A stretch of DNA of 8,816 bases from assembly GCA_004552115.1 (NCBI GenBank), contig SFPH01000014.1:1-8816 (forward strand), written 5' to 3'. Below, in pieces: positions 1 through 6,302 of this stretch. The notes below the pieces were generated by a model. It was not told where the DNA came from. It saw nothing but the letters and a program-made list of their open reading frames with translations, and searched no databases. Position numbers and translations under genes: made by a program. The DNA is from Bacteroidales bacterium (GTDB lineage Bacteria; Bacteroidota; Bacteroidia; Bacteroidales; UBA932). Within the stretch, counting starts at the first letter, position 1. The number at the start of each line of letters is the position of its first letter.

Positions 1-60
1 GGGCTTTTTTGCCATTTCAACAAAAATCTTTGCCGTTTTTTGTGTAAAGATGCGTCCGCA
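1..60. other. AT-rich segment at left edge, distinct in composition
   Basis: GC is 24 of 60 bases (40%) here against 43 of 60 in the next 60 bases. T- and A-rich runs resemble the intergenic DNA of the Bacteroidota part (for example 6243-6310) rather than the coding DNA of the GNAT fragment. The GNAT reading frame happens to remain open through it, but the encoded tail does not look like the family. I see no gene in it. It may be a second edge of the foreign segment, lying roughly between 55 and 82. Confidence 0.4.
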
Positions 61-591
61 GCACGGTACACTGCCATGCAGGCGCACCGCCCAGCCCAGG
101 GCCAGGGACTGATAGGCCGCCCAGGTGGGAAAACGGGAAACCAGGTCCCGGCTCCAGGACGCAGCCATGCACAGACGGTAAAGCGGCTCGTCGATGGGGC
201 GGAGACAGCAGCCGACGGGGAGCCGTTCTGTCTGCCGCCGGAGGAGGGTGCGGTCAAAGACGTCTCCCTCTTTCCGAGTGGCGTACCGCTCCCTGCGGGA
301 AACCTGCCGGCCGTATACTGCCTCAATCAGCGCCGACCAGTCCTCGTTCTGGGGGGTCAGGATGAGAAAATCCTGCTTCCAGTCTGCCGGACGGGCGGTG
401 AGGACAGCCCGGTCCGGCCGGCCGGCGCAAAAGGCAAAGTCTCCGTTCAGAATCAGGGCGGAGTTGGGATGCTCCTCCCGGTCGGCCCAGACCTCTCCCA
501 TGGTACCCTTCAAAGCGGCCCAGATCATCGTGTCCTCCCAGCCGGAAAACAGGGGACGGGCGGTCTCGGGGCAGGTCAGACGGACAGCCAT
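1..591 (-). CDS. GNAT-family N-acetyltransferase, N-terminal fragment (3' end missing or replaced)
   Basis: The reverse strand is open without a stop from an ATG at 589-591 to the window edge (197 codons). The protein starts MAVRLTCPETARPLFSGWED, followed by TMIWAALKGTMGEVWAD and SALILNGDFAFCAG. From memory, this pattern is typical of a clostridial GNAT acetyltransferase group (GNAT_acetyltran type) of roughly 250-270 aa. Such proteins move an acetyl group from acetyl-CoA to a substrate unknown here. The conserved SLALGWAV stretch (about residues 161-168) is present. The acetyl-CoA-binding core expected after it (a GAS..Y.. stretch, then an RRxGLA-like loop) is not recognisable; the sequence turns into a Lys-rich tail coded by AT-rich DNA. 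The fragment is therefore probably not functional. GC content near 67% and a strong Shine-Dalgarno site set it apart from all its neighbours. It points away from the window, and its 5' end abuts the 3' end of the lipoprotein gene. The family call is fairly sure; the reason for the truncation is not. Confidence 0.6.
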   Translation of the reverse strand, partial: MAVRLTCPETARPLFSGWEDTMIWAALKGTMGEVWADREEHPNSALILNGDFAFCAGRPDRAVLTARPADWKQDFLILTPQNEDWSALIEAVYGRQVSRRERYATRKEGDVFDRTLLRRQTERLPVGCCLRPIDEPLYRLCMAASWSRDLVSRFPTWAAYQSLALGWAVRLHGSVPCCGRIFTQKTAKIFVEMAKKP

Positions 592-599
592 TTGATCCA

Positions 600-606
600 C
601 TCCTTT
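600..606 (-). promoter_or_regulatory. Strong Shine-Dalgarno site of the GNAT fragment
   Basis: On the minus strand AAAGGAG lies 8 nt upstream of the ATG at 589-591. This fixes the start and is a classical Firmicutes-style ribosome binding site. The leaders of nusB, yajC, DUF5606, rimO, the lipoprotein and pnp in this window are AT-rich or lack any such motif, as is usual in Bacteroidota. This contrast is one of the main arguments that the segment is foreign. Confidence 0.7.
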
Positions 607-618
607 CAACAAAAGGAG
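600..618. repeat. Perfect 7-bp inverted repeat (loop 5) covering the GNAT ribosome binding site
   Basis: CTCCTTT at 600-606 is followed by a 5-nt loop (CAACA) and AAAGGAG at 612-618, a perfect 7-bp stem. On the minus strand the second arm is the Shine-Dalgarno site itself. A transcript entering from upstream could therefore hide that site. The repeat also contains the TGA (606-608) that ends the truncated lipoprotein frame. It sits at or next to the suspected junction, so it may be chance or a by-product of how the join formed. Confidence 0.5.
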
Positions 619-1415
619 GCATCCGAACCAGCGCCGGAGCGTCTCAGGTTGTTGTTTGTGTCGAGAAGTTTCATCCAGTCCTCGATGGCCTCTCTCCACT
701 TGTAGTCATATGCCTTCTGGGCAGCAGTCAGCCACAGGTCAGGGGCTTCATAATAGAGAAATGTATAGGTCTCTTCCTTCCAGACCGGGGAAAATGTCCG
801 GGCAGACACTTCACCTAAATTCTCGGCCGGATAAGTCAGCTTTGTCCATACCGAATCGGCGGCAGCCTGACGCCCATAGATGGCATCCATGTTCGCATTC
901 AGCATTCTGCTGCCCGTCCAGACCCTTACGCTGTCAGTTCCGGAAAGGGAATCGAAGCCGTAGAGCTTGATCGAAACCGGAACTGATGCAGGATAATAAC
1001 TGCCTGACTGTGAGGCTGTCATCTCCTTGACCTGCACATTTCCGAAATCGGGGGCGTCGAACAGGAATACAATGTCACAGCCGGTATCGACTACCAGGTT
1101 GATCAATGTGTCCGGAGCCGAGTAAACCCCGCCTTCGCATTTCGGCATCTTGTAGAGGTTCACGGCTTCAGCCCCATTGAAATAATTCTTTTCTATGGCC
1201 GAGGCAAAGCCATTGGCAAGACTTTCATTGAAAACGGAGTCTCTGTCCGGATCGGCATTGAGGTAAACCACGGCTACGCTCTTGCCGTCAATCGCCATTC
1301 CGGATGATGATGGATAACGCATCTCGACATTCATGCTGAACGCCTGAGGATCACAGGACTGCAATGCAGCCGGGACAGCAATGGCCAAAATTGCCAAAGA
1401 AAGACTCCGTTTCAT
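606..1415 (-). CDS. Predicted lipoprotein, DUF6340-like, 3' end truncated
   Basis: The frame encodes 269 aa from the ATG at 1413-1415. The N-terminus MKRSLSLAILAIAVPAALQS followed by Cys21 is a lipoprotein signal peptide with lipobox LQSC, so the product is probably anchored in the envelope. An upstream in-frame ATG at 1466 would place residues before the signal and overlap rimO, so I reject it. The body has a VAVVYLNADPDRDS stretch, a region around DIVFLFDAPDF, and a C-terminal W..AIEDWMKLLD segment. This resembles Bacteroidales lipoproteins annotated DUF6340 (function unknown), which as I recall continue with a TPR-like helical end. Here the frame instead stops after TNNNLRRSG and eight unfamiliar residues, at the suspected foreign junction, so the C-terminus is probably lost. 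It follows rimO by 13 nt and is likely cotranscribed with it. Gene and lipoprotein status are sure; the family name is moderately sure. Confidence 0.75.
   Translation of the reverse strand: MKRSLSLAILAIAVPAALQSCDPQAFSMNVEMRYPSSSGMAIDGKSVAVVYLNADPDRDSVFNESLANGFASAIEKNYFNGAEAVNLYKMPKCEGGVYSAPDTLINLVVDTGCDIVFLFDAPDFGNVQVKEMTASQSGSYYPASVPVSIKLYGFDSLSGTDSVRVWTGSRMLNANMDAIYGRQAAADSVWTKLTYPAENLGEVSARTFSPVWKEETYTFLYYEAPDLWLTAAQKAYDYKWREAIEDWMKLLDTNNNLRRSGAGSDASFC
612..642. other. Putative junction between Bacteroidales DNA and foreign GC-rich DNA
   Basis: To the right, the minus strand encodes a Bacteroidales lipoprotein up to about TNNNLRRSG. To the left lies the leader and start of a clostridial-type GNAT gene. 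The lipoprotein frame then ends after an unfamiliar short tail (AGSDASFC). Sampled GC goes from about 50-58% on the right to 62-72% on the left. No target-site duplication, transposon end or integrase is visible. The exact base cannot be set by eye. Confidence 0.45.
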
Positions 1416-1428
1416 AATCAAATCATTA

Positions 1429-2781
1429 TCAATCGGCCAACGATATGAACTCACCCACGAGATCATACTCGTCAGCCTCGGTTATCCTGACCTTGAAGAA
1501 GTGGCCTGCAAGACTGTCGGCACTCTCCCCCATTGTGGCAGGATCATGTTTTACCAGTATTTCACCGTCAACCTCCGGGCTTTCGTATTCGCTTCGGCAA
1601 ACGAGAATCCCGTCATTGACATAATCTGCGAGTACAACAACTTCCGTTCCTATGCGGGATTCATTGTACGCTGAAGAAATACGGCTCTGCTCGTTCATCA
1701 GGATGTCCAATCTCTCTTTCTTCACATCCTCCGGCACTGAATCAGGGAAATGAGCAGCGTCATAAGTGCCCTCCTCCTCGGAATATGTGAATGCTCCAAG
1801 TCTCTCGAATTGAGCATCTTTCACGAAGTCGACGAGTTCATTGAACTCGCTCTGCCCTTCTCCCGGATGGCCGACAATCATGGTCGTCCTGAGCACGATT
1901 CCGGGCACCCTTTCCCTCATTCTGCGGATCAGCTCCCTGGTCCATGCTCCGTCAACGTTCCTGTGCATCATGTCCAGGACCTTGTCGGAAACGTGCTGCA
2001 GAGGAATGTCGAGATAGCGGCAGACCTTCGGGTTGTTTGCCATCTGGTCGAGCACATCCTCCGGAAAATCTGCTGGATAGGAATAATGAATCCTGATTCT
2101 TCTGATTTCCTCTATTTCGGAAAGTTTCCCGATAAGCTCCGCCAATGCACGCCTGCGATACAGGTCCAGTCCGTAATAGGTTGTGTCCTGAGCAATGAGA
2201 ATGAGTTCCCTGACGCCGCCTGCCGCAAGCAAGCGGGCCTCGGCAATGATATCCTCCATCGGCACGGACCTGTGAGGTCCGCGGATGAAAGGAATGGCAC
2301 AGTACGAACATCTTCTGTCACAGCCCTCCGAGATTTTCAGATAGGCATATGGCAGGGAGTTCTCTTTTCTTACTCTGTCATTGACAAGACGGGGCTTCAT
2401 GCGGCAGCCCAGAGCCCTGACCACAGGAGCGAGATCCCGGGCACCATACCATCCGTCCACTTCGGGAATGAGGTCCGGCATCTCGGAAAGATAACGCTGT
2501 GATAGACAGCCGAATACAAGGAGAGTCCCAACTTTGCCTGCCTTCTTCAGCTCGACAGCCTCCAGAATGGCCTGTATTGACTCTTCCTTGGCATCGCCGA
2601 TGAAACCGCAGGTATTTATGAGAAGATAATCCACAGGTCTTTCATCATCCTCGGGAAAGATTTCGAACCTGTCTTTGACCTGAGCCAGAAGATGCTCGGT
2701 ATCGACAAGATTCTTCGAACAGCCGAGGGTGATGACCCTGATCCCGGGACGGCATCTGTCAACTGATGAACAAGAATTCAT
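1429..2781 (-). CDS. rimO: Ribosomal protein S12 methylthiotransferase RimO
   Basis: The product is a 450-aa radical SAM enzyme that adds a methylthio group to an aspartate of ribosomal protein S12 in the cytoplasm, using two 4Fe-4S clusters and S-adenosylmethionine. The N-terminal UPF0004 domain shows LGCSKN (Cys21), NTCGF (Cys58) and FGCLSQR (Cys91), the three ligands of the auxiliary cluster. The radical SAM motif SEGCDRRCSYC gives Cys154, Cys158 and Cys161. Further family marks are IAQDTTYYG, PLQHVSD and MIVGHPGE (about 301-308). A TRAM domain (about 375-448) contains RSEYESPEVDGEI, a pattern that favours RimO over the tRNA enzyme MiaB. Length is usual for the family (about 430-450 aa). 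It starts 12 nt after the DUF5606 stop and is followed after 13 nt by the lipoprotein gene, suggesting one transcript. No Shine-Dalgarno site is visible. No key residue is missing. Confidence 0.96.
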   Translation of the reverse strand: MNSCSSVDRCRPGIRVITLGCSKNLVDTEHLLAQVKDRFEIFPEDDERPVDYLLINTCGFIGDAKEESIQAILEAVELKKAGKVGTLLVFGCLSQRYLSEMPDLIPEVDGWYGARDLAPVVRALGCRMKPRLVNDRVRKENSLPYAYLKISEGCDRRCSYCAIPFIRGPHRSVPMEDIIAEARLLAAGGVRELILIAQDTTYYGLDLYRRRALAELIGKLSEIEEIRRIRIHYSYPADFPEDVLDQMANNPKVCRYLDIPLQHVSDKVLDMMHRNVDGAWTRELIRRMRERVPGIVLRTTMIVGHPGEGQSEFNELVDFVKDAQFERLGAFTYSEEEGTYDAAHFPDSVPEDVKKERLDILMNEQSRISSAYNESRIGTEVVVLADYVNDGILVCRSEYESPEVDGEILVKHDPATMGESADSLAGHFFKVRITEADEYDLVGEFISLAD

Positions 2782-2793
2782 TTGCCTGTCCGG

Positions 2794-3228
2794 TTATTCT
2801 TCAGCCTCATTTTCCTCAGGAAGAGTCTCGTTCTCCTCTGCGAAATCGAGGGAGGCGTAGTTCTTGAGCTCATTGTACCACTCGACAACCTTCTTCATGT
2901 GGGAGACATAGAAGCGGTCGGCGTCATAGTCCGGAACAGCCTTGGCGAAGAGGGCCTTGAGTTCTTCCGAGCTTGCCTTCGGACTTGGGGCATCACCGTC
3001 TCCGAGCACGTCCTTAAGCTTGAGGAAAACTTCCTTGAGCTTCAATTCGCCCTCCGATGTGTAGATGGCGATGTCGGCGAGGGTGGTAAGCCTGGTCTTG
3101 ATATCGAAACAGGTTCTCTTCTTGTCAGAAAGAGACTCGGCAATGGCGCCGTTGCGGGCCTGTGCGAGATAGAGATACAGGCCGTGCTGACCTGATACTG
3201 AAAGAATCCTTGCAAGATCTGTTTTCAT
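2794..3228 (-). CDS. DUF5606 family protein (Bacteroidota-specific, unknown function)
   Basis: This is a small 144-aa soluble protein with no signal peptide or membrane segment. The pattern ILSVSGQHGLYLYLAQARNG, then IAESLSDKKR, then TTLADIAIYTSEGELKLKEV, and later WYNELKNYASLDF matches what I recall of the DUF5606 family, found in Bacteroidota and without an assigned biochemical role. Residues 1 to about 130 make up the recognisable domain; the rest is an acidic, Glu-rich tail (EENETLPEENEAEE). The gene sits between coaE (19 nt upstream) and rimO (12 nt downstream) on the same strand, so it is very likely cotranscribed with housekeeping genes. This suggests, but does not show, a basic cellular role. 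The ATG is preceded by AT-rich sequence without a Shine-Dalgarno motif, normal for this phylum. Confidence 0.85.
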   Translation of the reverse strand: MKTDLARILSVSGQHGLYLYLAQARNGAIAESLSDKKRTCFDIKTRLTTLADIAIYTSEGELKLKEVFLKLKDVLGDGDAPSPKASSEELKALFAKAVPDYDADRFYVSHMKKVVEWYNELKNYASLDFAEENETLPEENEAEE

Positions 3229-3247
3229 AATGTCAAATATTTAATTA

Positions 3248-3880
3248 TCAATTCAATGACAGAAGACGGCCAATCTGCCTGAACACTTCATCCGCTGACG
3301 AATGAAGTTCTTCTGCCGTACCGTTGTTTTCAATTACAAAATCCGCGGTTCCGGTGATGCGGGCCTGGCTCGCGATCCTTGCGCGGATGGCCTCCGGGTC
3401 TGCATTGTCCCTGGCGGATGCGCGGGCTATCCTGGTCTCCAATGAGGCGTCAACGCAGACCGAACAGTCGAACTCATTCCGGAAAAGCGGCAGACCGAGT
3501 GCAATGGCGGACTCCATGCATACGAAAGGGCTGCTTCCGGCATATCCGCACCATTCGGCTTCAGACATTGCGGTCTTCCATTTCCGGAAATCCTCCAGGA
3601 CAGCGGGATGGACGATCGCCTCGCACCTCCGCAATGCGGAATCATCTGCAAATATGATGGAAGCCAATGCCTTGCGGTCCAGTTTTCCATCCGGACCAAG
3701 AAGGCTGGCCCCAAGGCTTTCCCCGAGACGTTCCACAAGTCCGGGATCATTGTCATACAGGGCCCGGGTCCTGGAATCCGAGTCATATACAGCAACCCCC
3801 TTCGAAACCAGATAACGGCTCAGTTCAGACTTGCCGCTGCCGATTCCGCCACAAATCAATATTGTTCCCCACCGCCTCAT
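3248..3880 (-). CDS. coaE: Dephospho-CoA kinase CoaE
   Basis: CoaE phosphorylates the 3'-hydroxyl of the ribose of dephospho-CoA with ATP, the last step of coenzyme A synthesis. Starting at the ATG at 3878-3880 the protein has 210 aa, normal for the family. The Walker A loop GGIGSGKS is at residues 11-18, VYDSDS (Asp33) follows at about 31-36, the conserved HPAV is at 91-94, and an arginine-rich lid region lies around 150-170 (TRIARASARDN..). FVIENNG at 181-187 is the usual C-terminal family motif. An ATG 18 nt further upstream (3898) is possible. I prefer 3880 because it makes an ATGA overlap with the stop of the ybbR-domain gene (3877-3879), a common arrangement for translational coupling. 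All key residues seem present. Confidence 0.95.
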   Translation of the reverse strand: MRRWGTILICGGIGSGKSELSRYLVSKGVAVYDSDSRTRALYDNDPGLVERLGESLGASLLGPDGKLDRKALASIIFADDSALRRCEAIVHPAVLEDFRKWKTAMSEAEWCGYAGSSPFVCMESAIALGLPLFRNEFDCSVCVDASLETRIARASARDNADPEAIRARIASQARITGTADFVIENNGTAEELHSSADEVFRQIGRLLSLN

Positions 3881-4851
3881 CTTCCGCTCTCCACGCATTC
3901 AAACACCTCCGGGCTCACCGAATAGTCTATGACTCCCCCGGGCAGCCCGTCGACATAGGGAATGCATTGACCCTTGGAGGATTGCTCGAATTGTTCGTAG
4001 TCCACATAGACTTTGGCGGAGCCCACCGGGTCGGATGATACCGGGAATACGCATCTGAAGGTCACCTCAGCCATGGACGGATAGATTACCAGATTCCTTC
4101 CGGCCGGCACATTCCTGCCCTTAACCGGCAGGGAAACCTTGATTTCCACGAATCTGGAAACCTCGAGCGAGTAATCCGCAGACTCCGCGGAATTCCGGAC
4201 ACCCTGAATCTTCTCAAGCCGGACCGTCCCGCGTTTCGAGGAAGAAACATCATCCAGCGTGAAAGGTTCTGTAAAAATCTTGTCAATGGTGGAAATGTTG
4301 GAAGGTTCTCCATAGACAGTCACTGAGTCGGGATTCATCCTTATGTCTCCGACATTGGTATATTGAGGCTTGTAACTTATTGAATATACCGGGACTACCG
4401 GCACTCTGCGATGATATTCCTCAGGAAATCTGAAAAATACGGTATCGCTGAGGAAGGCCTCGAGCTTCACGTTGGTGCCGAACAGGGCGGAAAAGTATCT
4501 TCCCAGTTCGGATGAAGTAACGTAGAATGTCTCTCCGGACTTGAAATGCAGGTCCTGGCGCTGGAATTCCACCATCACCGGATTCCGGCGTTCTGCCTTG
4601 CGGAGTCCTATGAGGCTGAAGCCGCTGGCATTGCACCGTACCTGTACCAGACCGTTGTTGGCAGACATCCGGGAACGGCCCTCAATATTGCCCACGGCCT
4701 TCACAGGAATGCAGACAATGGAGGAATAATTCAGCGAAAGGTTGTGTATCAGCCAAATCCCAAAAGCCAACAAGAGAGAGATGACGAATATCTTTGCATC
4801 TCTCCCTCTGATATGCATTTTCCCGAATATGTTTCTGAGCACCTCCGACAT
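3877..4851 (-). CDS. YbbR-like domain protein, membrane-anchored
   Basis: The 324-aa product has a short cytoplasmic N-terminus and one predicted membrane helix at about residues 19-38 (AKIFVISLLLAFGIWLIHNL). A long, beta-rich region outside the membrane follows. The WLIHNLSLNY..IVCIPVKAVG segment and later repeats such as PVVPVYSISYKPQY...DIRMNPDSVTVYGEPSNI match YbbR-like domains, of which two or more seem present (about 40-120 and 145-235). In Firmicutes the relative CdaR binds the c-di-AMP cyclase. No cyclase gene is visible here, so that role should not be transferred. As I recall, the order nusB, yajC, ybbR-like, coaE recurs in Bacteroidota, and the domain call rests partly on this. It begins 32 nt after yajC, and its TGA overlaps the coaE start. 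Confidence 0.85.
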   Translation of the reverse strand: MSEVLRNIFGKMHIRGRDAKIFVISLLLAFGIWLIHNLSLNYSSIVCIPVKAVGNIEGRSRMSANNGLVQVRCNASGFSLIGLRKAERRNPVMVEFQRQDLHFKSGETFYVTSSELGRYFSALFGTNVKLEAFLSDTVFFRFPEEYHRRVPVVPVYSISYKPQYTNVGDIRMNPDSVTVYGEPSNISTIDKIFTEPFTLDDVSSSKRGTVRLEKIQGVRNSAESADYSLEVSRFVEIKVSLPVKGRNVPAGRNLVIYPSMAEVTFRCVFPVSSDPVGSAKVYVDYEQFEQSSKGQCIPYVDGLPGGVIDYSVSPEVFECVESGR

Positions 4852-4883
4852 TTTCTCAAGGAGACAGTCAGGAATTCAATCGC

Positions 4884-5207
4884 CTACTGCTGCTGGGCTT
4901 CGGTATAATCGCGCACAAGGCACTGCTTGTCAACGCGGAGTTTCACGTCGCCGTCAACCTTGAGGAGAACGGTTTTCTCCTTCACCTCGTCCACTGTGCC
5001 GTAGATGCCTCCGGATGTAATGACCTTGTCGCCCCTCTTGAGTTCGTTGCGGAACTTCTCGAGCTCTTTCTGCTGCTTGCGCTGAGGACGGATCATGAAG
5101 AACCACATTACTACGAACATGAGGGCAAGCATGATCCAGATGGACATTCCGCCACCCGCCGGGGCCTGCTGCGGCGCAGCCTGAAGCACTAAAGTAAGAA
5201 TATTCAT
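4884..5207 (-). CDS. yajC: Preprotein translocase accessory subunit YajC
   Basis: YajC is a small inner-membrane protein that associates with SecDF and YidC in the Sec export machinery. The 107-aa protein has a short Ala/Pro/Gly/Gln-rich N-terminus, a membrane helix at about residues 21-39 (MSIWIMLALMFVVMWFFMI), and the hallmark FMIRPQRKQQKE just after it (residues 37-48). A small beta-rich domain follows, with LKRGDKVITSGGIYGTV, the family signature. Length matches the usual 85-115 aa. The start at 5207 is supported by a Bacteroidota-type promoter just upstream (5230-5261) and an A-rich leader without a Shine-Dalgarno site. It lies 66 nt after nusB and 32 nt before the ybbR-domain gene. Confidence 0.95.
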   Translation of the reverse strand: MNILTLVLQAAPQQAPAGGGMSIWIMLALMFVVMWFFMIRPQRKQQKELEKFRNELKRGDKVITSGGIYGTVDEVKEKTVLLKVDGDVKLRVDKQCLVRDYTEAQQQ

Positions 5208-5229
5208 TTGTCTTAAGTTTTATATCATA

Positions 5230-5261
5230 CAAATATAGTCATTGGGAACGAAATAGCCAAA
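5230..5261 (-). promoter_or_regulatory. Bacteroidota sigma-ABfr-type promoter for yajC and downstream genes
   Basis: Read on the minus strand, TTTG (5261-5258) is followed by a 20-nt spacer and then TATATTTG (5237-5230). This matches the known Bacteroides housekeeping consensus, TTTG at -33 and TAnnTTTG at -7 with a 19-21-nt spacer. A start point near 5224 would leave a leader of about 17 nt before the yajC ATG. The element lies wholly inside the nusB-yajC gap, so yajC, ybbR-like, coaE, DUF5606, rimO and the lipoprotein gene may be transcribed apart from nusB. Confidence 0.7.
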
Positions 5262-5273
5262 TGCCGAACTGAA

Positions 5274-6242
5274 CTATTGGCGGGCCAGCGGCTTCTTGGA
5301 TATCTTTCCTTCCTCCTCCATCTTGTTTATGAGCCTGTCCAGCACACCGTTGACGAAGGCGCTGCTCTTCTGGCTGAAGAACTTGGAAATCTCCACATAT
5401 TCGTTGATGGTGACGCGGACCGGAATTTCCGGGAAGCTCTCGGCCTCGGCGAGACCCAGCACGATGAGGGCTATGTCAATGCAGTTGAGCCTGTCGGAAG
5501 ACCATCCCTTCAGAGCCTCGCTGATGCGGGCGAAATATCCCTCATACCCTGCGAACGCATTCTTCAGCAGCCTTCTGACGAACTCGCGGTCACTCTGCAA
5601 GTCGGCAGCCGGCTTCCTTTTCCGGAGCATGTCGCTCTGGTAGAGCTCAGGCAGCCTCCATTGCTCTCCGGCAGCCAGATCCTTCAATGTATGGCAGCAG
5701 AATGTCAGCGCATAGGCAATGTCATCCGTCCAGTAAATCGACTTGTCCTCAAGAATAGCATGAAGCTGGGCGTTGTCTGCGAACTCCTCCTCGAAAATCC
5801 TGGTGAAAAGCTTGCAGTCCTCCTTCAGAGACCTCTCCGGGGAGGCCATGTATCTCTTGAAATATTCCTTTTCCCTGACCGAATCCAGGACCGAGGCAAT
5901 GAGGATGTCGTATGGCTGCCAGGAAAGTCCCTTCTTGGACAAAATTTTCTGGAAGTCGGGATCATTGTCGAGCAATGCGGCCAGCCTGTTCTCGGCGAAC
6001 TTCGTATTCGGGCTGAGGTCCTCCTCGGTCGGATTGAACTTCTCCTTCGCAGCCTTGATCCTTGCGGCAGCCTCGGCAGTCAATGGGGAAATGACAGCCA
6101 GCATATAGAGATAGAGATCCCTTGTGGCCTCACAAGACTTGTCCAGATTTTCCATCGCCTCGTCAAGCGTCATCCTGCCTGTCACGGCATATCCGTAAAG
6201 CGTCTTGAAGGCCTTTATCCTCAGAATTCTTCTTCCTAACAT
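5274..6242 (-). CDS. nusB: Transcription antitermination factor NusB (long Bacteroidota form)
   Basis: NusB pairs with ribosomal protein S10 (NusE) on boxA RNA and helps antitermination and processing of rRNA transcripts in the cytoplasm. The product is 322 aa, about twice the E. coli form (139 aa). The recognisable NusB fold is in the C-terminal part, about residues 215-310, ending with PVRVTINEYVEISKFFS and AFVNGVLDRLINKM, the family signature. The N-terminus (MLGRRILRIKAFKTLYGYAV) resembles the start of normal NusB (RxxArxxAlQ-like), and the middle is an insertion-like helical region. Long NusB proteins of about 300 aa are usual in Bacteroidota. The start is next to an AT-rich divergent promoter region; the leader has no Shine-Dalgarno site. 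It is the first gene of the minus-strand block. Confidence 0.92.
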   Translation of the reverse strand: MLGRRILRIKAFKTLYGYAVTGRMTLDEAMENLDKSCEATRDLYLYMLAVISPLTAEAAARIKAAKEKFNPTEEDLSPNTKFAENRLAALLDNDPDFQKILSKKGLSWQPYDILIASVLDSVREKEYFKRYMASPERSLKEDCKLFTRIFEEEFADNAQLHAILEDKSIYWTDDIAYALTFCCHTLKDLAAGEQWRLPELYQSDMLRKRKPAADLQSDREFVRRLLKNAFAGYEGYFARISEALKGWSSDRLNCIDIALIVLGLAEAESFPEIPVRVTINEYVEISKFFSQKSSAFVNGVLDRLINKMEEEGKISKKPLARQ

Positions 6243-6263
6243 ATTTTTATTTCAAATTTTTGC

Positions 6264-6271
6264 CAAAGATA
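6264..6271 (-). promoter_or_regulatory. Candidate -7 element of the nusB promoter
   Basis: On the minus strand TATCTTTG fits the Bacteroidota -7 consensus TAnnTTTG exactly. The expected start point, near 6258, would give a short leader of about 16 nt before the nusB ATG. No TTTG is found 19-21 nt upstream; that stretch holds a T-rich run instead. I therefore treat only the -7 part as supported. Confidence 0.5.
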
Positions 6272-6294
6272 CTACCATTTTTGAAAAAAATCCT

Positions 6295-6302
6295 TACATT
6301 TG
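6295..6302 (+). promoter_or_regulatory. Candidate -7 element of the DUF3276 gene promoter
   Basis: TACATTTG fits TAnnTTTG exactly. Transcription would begin near 6308, about 24 nt before the ATG at 6332. The only near TTTG upstream (6280-6283) is 11 nt away, too close for a standard -33 element, so the promoter is incomplete by the consensus. It lies back to back with the nusB -7 element in the same 89-bp gap. Confidence 0.45.

Noticed and set aside
1..620. Mobile element or integron-like cassette carrying an acetyltransferase
   Set aside because: No transposase, integrase, attachment site, terminal repeat or target duplication is visible. The composition shift alone does not support a named element.
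323..622. Minus-strand frame of 99 codons overlapping the GNAT start
   Set aside because: It is a shifted frame of the GNAT gene, rich in Arg, Pro and Gly, without motifs. The GNAT frame has both family resemblance and a good ribosome binding site.
40..705. Plus-strand frame of 221 codons at the left end
   Set aside because: It is antisense to both the GNAT fragment and the lipoprotein and crosses the suspected junction. Its composition is that of a GC-rich shadow frame, without recognisable motifs.
1416..1466. Longer start for the lipoprotein (extra 17 residues)
   Set aside because: It would put polar residues before the signal peptide and overlap the rimO stop. The ATG at 1415 gives a proper lipoprotein signal.
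1750..2502. Plus-strand frame of 250 codons inside rimO
   Set aside because: It is antisense to the iron-sulfur and radical SAM coding region of rimO, with no motif and no promoter or ribosome binding site.
3881..3898. Longer start for coaE (extra 6 residues)
   Set aside because: This start remains possible, but the ATGA overlap at 3877-3880 is the usual coupling arrangement and puts the P-loop at the normal distance from the N-terminus.
5277..6239. Plus-strand frame of 320 codons open across all of nusB
   Set aside because: It is an exact antisense shadow in codon register with nusB. It arises because nusB avoids TTA, CTA and TCA codons; the protein resembles nothing I know, and nusB is clearly real.
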